Assembly (NCBI GenBank): GCA_034440635.1
Contig: JAOTON010001488.1
Span: 434,001 to 498,000, forward strand
DNA from: Lepas anatifera
Lineage: Eukaryota > Arthropoda > Thecostraca > Lepadidae
Length of the DNA stretch: 64,000 nt
Reading direction: 5' to 3'
Shown: piece after piece, positions 23,101 through 34,781 of the stretch
Position numbering within the stretch: the first letter of the stretch is position 1
Layout of the letters: the number at the start of each line of letters is the position of its first letter
Translations under genes and position numbers: made by a program
The notes under the pieces: model-generated
The model's input: only the letters and a program-made list of their open reading frames with translations
Told to the model about the DNA's origin: nothing
The model's database searches: none

Positions 23101-26100
23101 TCTGTTAGTGCAGTCTCCTCCCGTTCCACCCTTCTGTCAGTGCAGTCTCCACCCCCTCCACCCTTCTGTTAGTGCAGTCTCCTCCCGTTCCACCCGTCTG
23201 TCAGTGCAGTCCCCACCCCATCCACCCTTCTGTTAGTGCAGTCTCCTCCCGTTCCACCCTTCTGTCAGTGCAGTCTCCACCCCTCCACCCTTCTGTTAGT
23301 GCAGTCTCCTCCCGTTCCACCCTTCTGTTAGTGCAGTCTCCACCCCCTCCACCCTTCTGTTAGTGCAGTCTCCACCCCTCCACCCTTCTGTCAGTGCAGT
23401 ATCCACCCCCTCCACCCTTCTGTTAGTGCAGTCTCCACCCCTCCACCCTTCTGTTAGTGCAGTCTCCACCCCCCCACTCCACCCTTCTGTCGGTGCAGTC
23501 TCCCCCTCCACCCTTCTGTCAGTGCAGTATCCACCCCTCCACCCTTCTGTTAGTGCAGTCTCCACCCCCCCTCCCACCCTTCTGTCAGTGCAGTCTCCAC
23601 CCCCTCCACCCTTCTGGCAGTGCAGTCTCCGCCCCCTCCACCCTTCTGTCAGTGCAGTATCCACCCCTCCACCCTTCTGTCAGTGCAGTCTCCACCCCCT
23701 CCACCCTTCTGTCAGTGCAGTCTCCACCCCCTCCACCCTTCTGGCAGTGCAGTCTCCACCCCCTCCACCCTTCTGTTAGTGCAGTCTCCACCCCCCACTC
23801 CACCCTTCTGTCGGTGCAGTCTCCCCCTCCACCCTTCTGTCAGTGCAGTATCCACCCCTCCACCCTTCTGTCAGTGCAGTCTCCACCCCCTCCACCCTTC
23901 TGGCAGTGCAGTCTCCGCCCCCTCCACCCTTCTGTCAGTGCAGTCTCCACCCCCTCCACCCTTCTGTTAGTGCAGTCTCCTCCCGTTCCACCCTTCTGTC
24001 AGTGCAGTCTCCACCCCCTCCACCCTTCTGTCAGTGCAGTCTCCTGAAATACATGATTTTGTTTTAATTTTTTGTATACATGCTTTTGTGTTTGAAACCC
24101 CTCCCCCAACCCGGGAAAGGTGGCTCGGGGGCCTACCGGGGCGGAGTTTAATGGCGGTGATTGGTTAGTGACGCCGTGCCGGTACTGTTGTACTGGTTAC
24201 AGGGGGGGCTGGAAAGGACGAACGCCTGGGGGAAGGAAAGAGGAGGAGGGAGGGCTACTGACGGTGCGACATGCCGATATGATGTTTATTTGTTGAGGGG
24301 CGTTTATCTGTTTTGGTTCAGGTGGCCCCAGCCGGCCTCAGCAACGTTACCACCATGGCCTGTGGCTCGTGCAGCAACGAGAACGCCTACAAAGCAATGT
24401 TCATGGCCGTAAGGTGAGGCCCCACGAGAGATAATCGTGATCATGTGTTTGGAAAGTACAGCTATCTGTTTGTAGCGGCGTCTAGGAAGAAACTTGGGCT
24501 TAGTACAGGGTGCTAGAGCTTTGTAAAAATCATTGGTGATGTATCATGACATATGTATCATATGATGTATGACATTGGTGATGTATCCAAGCAGATTTGT
24601 AAAAGTTGGTGGTTTTGGAAAAGTTGGTTCGCGAAAAGTTTGTAAAATTTGCATTCTCATAATCAACCACATTTTCAACATCATTCACTTACAGATCATA
24701 TCACAGTGACATCACTTCTACGTTCAGTTGCCTTCACGATTTGGAAGCGCCTTGGAAGCGCCTTCCTTCCGTCCCGTGAGTTATCACGTGGCTTGTTGCT
24801 CCTGCATTCATATTTCATTTCGTACTTAAAGGGAGATACGCGAAAAAATTTTGGCTCGATCAAAGGTCACAAAAGTTGTTTCAGAAGTCCTTTTTCTCAT
24901 TTTTGCGAATTCGGCCTGCAAATGCCTTAGAATTGCTCTCAGTCAACATTTCTAGACGACTTTACCGGTACACCTCTTATCGATGTAAATGACGTACCCC
25001 CGGCTAAGGCTATCAAAGTCTCTAAAAAAACCGGTCCCATTTTTCCTAATCAATGGCTTGAAAGTTTAAAACTATTAAATAAAAAGATATTTCAAAAAAG
25101 CTACAGCCAAAATAATATTAAAACAAAAATATGGACTTTTAAGAAATCACAATTGACCAATCAGAACGTATAGCCACCTCATAGGGGTTCACGTGGCCTT
25201 TCTGACGCAAAAGTTTCGTCATTCTGGGGCTGAAGCAGAAAACAACTCAAGACCCGAGGTACGAAACGACTGAAGACTTGAGTAATTATGTTTTTACGTT
25301 TCTAGGGCAAACTAATTCATTTTGTATTTTTAAGGGCTTTGTAAAATTAATTCAAATACAAATACAGGAGAACAGAAATTTGTATTACAACAAACATTAC
25401 TTTTCAACTTTGAATTGTTTTCGAAAAGTAAGTGATGGGTGAAAGTTTCAGAATTTTATCGGAATTGTTAACCTATTTCGATATTAAGTAAGTGGCCTCC
25501 CAAAATTTTGCCGAAGATACAAAAATAATTGACAGTTTCATAATCAGGATTTTTCAAATAGCAAGAAACCATGATAATAATTTTTTTCGCATATCTCCCT
25601 TTAATGTTTGTCTGCAGTAAGCTTTCCGGAAACCTTAGTTTTTCACTCCTCGAGCTGAAAGGAGAACTTAAAGATGGTTAGACAAATCTGATTTGATGTG
25701 TAGAAATCGGCAGAAACCCTCTGTCGAAGCTTTTTTTCGAACCCTAAATCATACGTAAACGTTGTGTTTCTTGTAGTCACAACGGCGCAAGTACTGTGTT
25801 AATATCCCGTTCTTAACGAGTCAATGGGGATTTCTATGTGAATATTAAGTCATGCGAGTGAATTCTTCAATGTTCACTTAGAGTTTGCCGTCAAATGTCT
25901 TTGCGAGAGGTATTCAAGCAACACTTTTTGTACCGCTCCAATCTTGCGACCTATAAATGTCCTGTTTATTGTTCCGGAGTTCGTGGAAGTCGTCTATTGA
26001 TGATTCAGAGGCCTTTTCGGATGCTGTCCAGCCTATATATAGGCCTCAGATGATGAATGACCTGCTAGTAACAATAATCAATCTAATGCAAACAGTTGCC

Positions 26101-29100
26101 TGGATGAGGAAGTCGGTTAGCACACCCGGCAACCCCTGGCATTACATCGCACGAACCCCCCCCCAGAGGCAGGACAAGTCGCTATGTCTTAGTCCCACCC
26201 CAGCTCACTCCTCCTCCGACGCCATATAATGTGGGCGTTATTACATTTTTACTCCCCAAGTAAAAAAAAACGAAACAAAGCAAAAATGCCAACGCGGCTT
26301 TACGCCCTATTTTCCACTGGGGTGAGAAAGGTGTAGGTCTAGGACGTTTTTATTTAATTTAAATGAGGCTACTCACAACAGCAACACTTGCCCGATTATG
26401 GGGAGTATAAGTGTGCTGGCGTGGGTTGTAAGGATCCTCTTCACCGGGTTAGATGAAAGGCAGAAGGCGGTGTTTCACCTTTGGATGGAAACCAGGTAAA
26501 TCCACGCCATCCCAACCCAGATACTAACATTTCAATCACTGGGCCACTTGGATTATTTTTTGTCTACATTACTCTAACACTGTTTTAAATGCTTTCTCCA
26601 GGAACGGCCAGCGTGGCTCGGATATGCCCACCCCTGAGGATCTCCAGTCATGTATGCTGAACCAGATTCCCGGCTCTCCGGACCTGACCGTCATGTCTTT
26701 CTCGCGCGCTTTTCACGGTCGCACTCTCGGTGCGCTGACCACCACTCGCTCCAAAGCGATCCACAAAGTGGACATTCCGGCGTTCGACTGGCCAATGGCT
26801 CCTTTCCAGTGTACAAGTACCCGCTGGATGAATTCCAGGCGGAGAATGCTGCCGAGGATCAGCGCTGCCTGAAGGCGGTGAGTCTGACGATTGTGACGGG
26901 TTGTACATTCTTTAAAAGCTTTAGTGACAATAAAAGGTAAGATGGGGCTGCCTTATTCTGTGGTAAATTGGCTGCCATATCGAGTTCTTTAGATGATTTC
27001 AGTTTTTTAACGATGTGGTCGCCGTCTCTTGCAAGTCCTGTGTACGCGCCATTGTTGACTTCCCACGCTCAGTAAAAGTCAGCCCACATGCACGTTGTCA
27101 GGACTGTTTGTCAGTTCACTGCGGGGTTGTCAACTCTCAGAAAAGATTGGGTCATAAGTGCTCAGGATATTTGAGCACCTGTTATCTCCAACCGGAGTGG
27201 AATCTGGCGTTTAAGCACACTTGGAGTTGTACTGACGCGGCCAGGAAAAGGGCTCGACTTAGTCCTTGATCATTTGTGCAACGTTTTCGTAATTGCATCT
27301 CATCTGTTTTCGTCTGCCCGTAACCTGCCCCCTCGTCTGCCCTTATAAATCCCTCTCATCTGCTCTGTCTGTATTTGTCCACCTTCTGTGCACTAGATAT
27401 GGACAATGTATCGAATGTAGCCAGTCATGGCTCGGGAATAGCTTCCCATATCTCCAAGCTGGAGCAAACGATCGGAGATCTACGCTCTGAGTTAGGTGGC
27501 AAGCTCAGGGACATGGAGCGCAGCGTAGGTGCCATAAAGCAGCAAAAGACGGAACGGACAGCGCATAAATTGTACATACAGCCATGTTGTTGCTGATGCC
27601 GGCTTGGCGCAGCTTAATCAATGAGACTGCAACTGGGACAGATGATGCCAAGCTAGTCCCTGGCCAGCCCCTTAGCAAACCAGAGGCCAAGTCAGCTGAA
27701 ACGCCAGAGCCCGGACCCACCGGGAAGGTATCCGGCCCGTCCCCTTCTGACGGGTCCTGCAGCTGGGGAATGCCCGAGCGGCTGAGGCGGCTGCGTGTAA
27801 GGACAATACCCTGACTTCAGGTGCGGTGGTGAGCCCAGGTGCTACATCAGCCTCTGAGTCATCAGATGACGGTTCTACACTCGTAACGAAAAAGAAGGGC
27901 AAGATAACATCGAAGCCTTCTGAGATTTCTGCGTTGTATAATAGTAAACCAAGGAGTATCCGTGGGTCCGGCAGGGGAAAATGATACTTGGGTAGGGAAC
28001 GAATTCTTACGCGGTGGGTATCCAGACAATTATGAATTTTCCGTCGTGCGCTCTACTATAGAATTTACGCAGCATAAGAAACCAGTGGAAATTTTACGCG
28101 TGTTCGTAAATATCAAGTAAATACACACTGCTTATACATGCTTTATTTTTCCGTGACAATTCTGTAACACTTTCTACAGAAACATTCATTAATCAAATAA
28201 CATATTGATCAATCTTTAACACTGTTGGAAGTTGCACACGATTTCAAATCGTGGGCCGCCGCTCTGCTCAGTCTGTATATTTATGTTATGGACTCTGGTG
28301 TGGGAAAGCATTTGGCCGGAACCTCCAAATTTTACGCCGTGGTCTCTTGGCGCAAATCAACTTTTATTTCCCCCTGGGGTCCTGTACCTTCCAGGAAAAA
28401 TTGTTGGGTGTGCCAGCTCCCGTTAGGTGTGCTGATATATTTGTCGACAGACTGGCCGTCCCTGTCCCGGGGGAGGACGACAGAGAAAATGTTATTAATT
28501 ATACAGGGGATGCTCAAGCGCTAGTTGTAGGAGCAAGCCATTGCTTCCAAAAGTGGGATTACCGGGGCTTCAAAGTGTCTTTACCGACTCAATTCTCGCC
28601 AGGGTTCCTAAATCGGAGGCATGACCCTGTAACGCAACTGTAAAACGGGTTTTTGAGCGGAAGCCAATGGTAGTTAGCTAAATAACACTATAGTCTACAT
28701 GACCATAGTCAGATTATCCTCATAAAACTGTCAGTACTGAAAATTTCGATTCAGGAAGGACGAAATACTTGTTCTCAATGATATAGCTTTCCTGCAGGAG
28801 ACATGGCTTGCCAAGTTTGAGCTGGACATTGCGAACAATATCCACGAGTACTTTGCACGCTTTGAAACTACTTCCTTTGATTCCTCATCTAACATATTAA
28901 GAGGAAGACCCTATGGTGGATTAGCGATTTGACGGAGAAGAAGTATTCAGGCTGCAGTTAGGGTATGCCAAGTGCCTAACTGTGACCGGCTGATACCCTT
29001 TGACCTACCATAAGGGAGAGTCTGGTAACTCTGTTGAATGTCAACATGGCGACTGATCATAGGGACCAGGAACGGTGTTATGAATATTGCATATTGTTAG

Positions 29101-32100
29101 TTTTGTTTCATAACATCATCGCACAAGATATGCCATTGCAGAAGTAATGCCGTCAGCTAGTTTATTTAAAGTGTATGAAACTGCCTTGCTCGATCGACTG
29201 CAACAAAGCGGCTGCTTGGTAAGCCTCTGCATCAAAGCAACCATATTATCTGCGATTAATCAAATATTTTTACCTTTGCACTGCAGGATGAGTTCCTGTT
29301 AAAGAAAGGTCTTTCCACAAGTAAAGACTCCAATTAAGCTACTTTGGGGACTAACAAAGTCAGTCTCGGTGGTATATTAGCCCAAAATTGTTTGTGTATT
29401 AAAAGAAAATATGGCTTCTTGCAATTATATTTGGGCAGTAGCACCTACTCAGACATTAGGCGATGCTTAAGAGGAATGTTAACTCACAAAGCTACAGAGA
29501 TCAAAGAAGGTATTGGCTGATCTGATATTGAGTTGGGCTGCTTAAAACAGTTTTTTTTAGGAAATCGTATGTAGTACTGTACTATGACGTGTGTGTGTTT
29601 GGACTGATGATGTGGGATATGGACGTGTAATGGTATGTGATGTGAATGCATGCGTGATATACACCATTAGTGTGAAATAAACTATTATTATTATAGATAT
29701 ACATATGACGATAGATAGAGATGTACTTAATGGCAATATCAGGTCAATCGTGACCTTGACCTGACCTTGGGTCAGGCCATTTTTATATTTTACTCTAGCA
29801 TGGTTGTACTATTTATCATCAATCATGATACTGTACATCAACGAGGGACTGTAAAGATGCCTCAACATTAACTAACACAATTCAGCCGAGAAGCTAGAAC
29901 CAGAAAGCTGTCCCTAACCTGTGACTTTCGGTGACCTATCATGACCTTGACCTGAACTAAAAGTGAGGGGTCTGGGTGGTGCAGTCGGCTAGCGCGCGTC
30001 CGTCTCGATCACGTGACCATTGCAGTGAGCCAAGGGTCGTGGGATCGAGACCGGCCAGAGACAGGATTAGGTATGTACATTGTCCTAGCCCCATTCTAGT
30101 GAATCCCCTCCCCCCACCCCCCCACACCATATAACTTACCAGTCGGTGCGCCTGTAATCCTGAAGCAAAAAAAAGAGCCAAAAGTGATCGTCATAGTTTT
30201 GCAATTATTTCTTACGGGCCATCTAACCCCGAAGAACAGTTTTGTTGAAGAGTTCTGTTTTTTTCATTATCTCACATATAAGCCGAGATCGAGAGGGTTG
30301 TTCGAACTCCCCCCTCCCCACCAACCCTATCACCATCACCATGGGATGAACGTGAATTGAAAGGCCGTTGGAATGGGGGTAAAACTATTGTTCAGAAACT
30401 CGTCCATTGAAGAGTTTTATCTGTTTTCTTTTGCTTCAAGGGAATGTGGCACCTTTATAACGTGATTTTAACTGAGATAGCCAAGTTGTAAAGCATGCCG
30501 GAAAACCCGGTACTCAGTATATCATTTGTCTTGAAACTCAAAATTTTCGTGGAGAAAAGCTAAAAACCTACCTGAAATTTACCCCAAATCTACCCCAGCC
30601 AGGCGGCCACAGTTGTCAGCTGTTGATGGAACGACAAAGCTGATGTCACGGTGAGTAATCAGCCAATTGAAGCCTTTGAAGCCTATTGAATATGGAAGGA
30701 GTTGCCAGATCATGACGTCATCCACAGGCAGAGGCTTATTTTTCACCTTTGAGGAACATTTTAAAATGAGATATTAAGCTCATTGTACATTTTTCAGAGA
30801 AAGCATGGACATTTTCATGATTTTCGGCAAAAAATACTCCTAATTACACTAAATTCATGGATTCGACCAAGGTGCCACATTCCCTTTAATGGTCACGAAT
30901 TGACGACAGTCTCAGGTTCTGGTACAACACGGTCGGCGTTCATGACGGTAGGTGGAAGGGAATGTATCGGCACCGCTCTCATACCGGTAAAAACCAGTTG
31001 CGGCCCAGACCCACATCCAAAATAGGTCGCCCGGCACGCTGTTCGCGGTCAAGACCCGGCCAAGGCTCGCCGCCAACTAGGTCACTCAGCCGTCTCAAAC
31101 TGGATATTTCTGGTTTTCAGTCGCAACTGAGTCAGCTGCGTAGGTCGCGGTTTGGTGAGCGCGGGCGGATCCTCGGTAGAGATGTGTGGGTGTTGGCCCG
31201 GATTGAACACTCCGCACCCCCGCACTGGGCCCCGTTGCCCGTTGGAGCCTCCCTCTCCCCCTATAACTCCCTGACAAGGTGGTTACCAACTGTTTCCGTC
31301 CGGGTTTGATCGCCCTCTTCCGACCGACGAAGTGCGACCTCCCTCCCTGAAGAGAAATCCTGGGTCTGACTTTGTTACGGTGCACTTATCTGGTTCACGT
31401 GGTGCCACGTTCGTGGGGGGGAGAGGTGGCCATTGGCCTTGCCCAGGGGATCTCGCGGACGCTTTGACGCACGATGTGTGTTTTTGTTGCTTACATTTGG
31501 TGATTATGAAATAAATCGATACGGGTATTTTAGAACTAGGTGGGTGTGCAGTAGGTGTGGTCAATGTCGGAGTTGTGCGATTCAGAATTTTGTTGAATCA
31601 ACTCAACTCAACTGGCGTGCTGAGAGTAGTTGACTCAACTGCAACTGGACTCACAATCGAGAGTTCCGTGAGCCGACTTAACTTTGTACACTTGTGGTTT
31701 GATGACTGATCTGGAAACCTTACGTAGCTAACAGTTTTGAAAAAGGTGGGCAAATTGAAAAACTTTGATTTTACATCATATATTACCCTGCTGAGTCAAC
31801 TTTTTTCGTTGACTCAATTGACTCGCTGTCTTCACAACTCAATTCAATTCATTTATGACTCAAATCCACTCACTGGTATAATTTTTGACTCCAATCAACT
31901 CAACTCAGAGTCGAACGAGTCGAAATTTGAGTTAAATTCCGATTCCCACTCGCGTGCCGCACAACTCTGGTCAATGTTGGGGCGTATAGAAGAGCCTTAA
32001 TCGAACTCTATCGGAACTGCTTCAAGCATGGCGCGATTCTGGCCCCGCTGTTGTTCATTGAATGAAGGGGATATTCTCTCGAAATAATTTCGAATCCCTC

Positions 32101-33266
32101 GCTTGAATCGTACACATAAGAACAACTCTGAGCGAGAGGTGTATTCGTCGTAGTTGGATCCAAGGCATGTCAGGAAGTCAAGTCAGCATTAAAATACTGA
32201 AACATGGGATTAGTTATCACGTACTGCCTGTGGTGTCATGGTGATTTGTTTATCTAGGAGTGCCTTTGAGACCCCCTCTCCGCTCTCGTCTTTACATGAC
32301 CGTTCCGTTACTGGCCTGCAAACCGCCAGCCACTGCTACGCCGGCGCCATAATGCTGGAAGACCTCAAAGCTGCGCTAAGATAAGTTGTATTAGTGTGCG
32401 AAGTTCCGAACTTTACAGGACATCAGCGATTATTTTCGGGTAGAGCAGAGCAGGTTGGCAGTCTTCTTCTGGTGTTATACATATTCGTATTCTCTGACAA
32501 ATATTCTTGTCTCTGACTTAGACCGCTTTGTGAGGCAGGCAGCATGTACCGGCTGTGAAGAAACCAGGCTCTTTTCAGGCAGAGGAGGTGATTGCCAAGT
32601 ACAACGCCGCGGGAAAAACTGTGGCTGGTATGATCGTGGAGCCAGTACAGGCGGAGGGAGGTGACAACCACGCCTCCCCTGAGTTCTTCCAACAACTGCA
32701 GAAGATTGCCCGCAAGGTTAGTCGGAGTGTGTATTCGTGAAGAGCCGGACCGTGAGATGGTAAAGGTGCCGCGTGTGTATGTACTCGCGAGGGGGCTGGG
32801 TCATGGCTGGTAACGATGGAGTTTTGGTGAGGGAATGGTGCTCAATGGTATTTTGCGTCGACTCCCAGCTGTTCTGATCTTCAGCGGGTTATCTGATCCT
32901 GAGGACCCTCGTGGTACCGCCGACAGAACGATATGGCGTTCATGATTGACGAGGTGCAGACTGGTTGTGGGGTGACGGGCAAGATGTGGGCTCACGAGTG
33001 GTTCGGCCTGGACGGGCCTCCTGACATGGTCTCCTTCAGCAAGAAGATGCTCACGGGAGGTTACTACCACTCTGACAAGTTCAGGTGAGGGCGGAAAGTG
33101 AAAGGACCAAAGGTCATCTTCATGAAAAACTTGTTTTAGACGGGAGGTCAAAATCGTTAAAATCACAATAATACAAACGATTTTAATAATAAGAATAATG
33201 ATGATAATGATAATAATAATAATAATAATCATCAACATCATCATCATCATCTTCCTCATCATTATT

Positions 33267-33329
<63 letters not shown>

Positions 33330-34490
33330 TTCCTCATCACATGGATACATATTGACGGTTGGTGCCGCGCTTCACACTCGCCAAGGGAGGACAATCACAC
33401 CAAGTCAAGTATTTTGTTTTCTAACCATGTCATTTGTGCTGCCTTGAACATCGCGAAGTTATGTCTTGTTCTAATTCACCGTTCTCAAGTGTTTTAGGCG
33501 GAATGTCATATAACAGCAGTGATGATGATTATTGGTGTTTAAGGGCACTTCAGCTTCTTTGGCTATATGTGCCCATATAACAGCAGTGAACGTGATCAAG
33601 TAAATATTTAAAGATCAAGCAAAACACCAAGCAATAAATATGTTCAGCGTTGCGTTTTTACTCAGGCTTCTTTTCTGAGATTGTGTTCACCCCATGTGGA
33701 ACCTCCGGGCATTCCGCAGGCCACCTCAGGGATACCGCATCTACAACACGTGGATGGGAGATCCGGTGAAGGTGCTACTCCTGGACGAGGTCCTCAAAAT
33801 CATTAAGGACGACAATATGATCGAGAACGCAGCCCAGGTCAGGAAGCTGTTACAATCGACTGTTTTGTTAACATTTGACAAGTTGGCATCGTTGGCAAGT
33901 GGGTATTTTATCAGGTCTTCTGATCGTATGTAAAGAGCTAGGTGTGCTTTTTCCGTGTGAATCTGTTTTAATAGTCTTCCATGAGCAGTATTCTCTAGTC
34001 CTTTGTCCACTGCTTAACCATCGAGTGTGCTTTCACGAGAGTTTTTTATGTATCAATTATAAAGATGATTGGGCAAATTTGATCGGAGAACGCTCACCAC
34101 ATTTTTGGAGCAGTATGGGTTGTTTTAGTCAGGCTGGAGCTCCGACGGCCGCCATGCCTTTTTAGCCGTATCATTTTGTTTAACAAGTCTGTTTTGTGAC
34201 CCTCCCAGGTTGGTGCGCACCTACACAAGGGCCTGAGGGATATAGAGGGACGCCACCCTGGTCAGTTGTCTCGGGTGCGAGGCCTTGGCACTTTTGCCGC
34301 GTTCGACCTGCCGTCTGGCGAGAAACGTGACAAACTGATCGGTCTGCTCAGAGCTAAAGGTGGGAAAAGGAATGTGATGACTTTGCATTTTGGACAATCC
34401 ATATTGCCATGGTATCACCTTTTGCCTACGACTCCATCGGTCACGTGTGCACCGTACCATAGATGTTACATAAGGTGACGGTATTAAATA

Positions 34491-34550
<60 letters not shown>

Positions 34551-34714
34551 CGGCAGTTGTTTTACTGGGGCATTCTCATGCCAGTCAGGTCTCAGTGTAC
34601 CTCCAGTATTGATATATAAGTTATAGACTGTTGTAATTTTGCAGCTTTGGATTTTCCAATTTTTTTCTTTCCAATTTTAATTTTCCAAAGCTGCAAAATT
34701 ACAACATTCTATAA

Positions 34715-34781
<67 letters not shown>

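Noticed and set aside
21143..24067. Many 60-200-residue Ser/Pro/Cys-rich open frames
   Set aside because: They arise from the intronic minisatellite and exist in all frames, without start context or conservation.
33198..33497. Ile-rich membrane-like protein
   Set aside because: It is a translation of an ATC/ATT microsatellite in ABAT intron 8.
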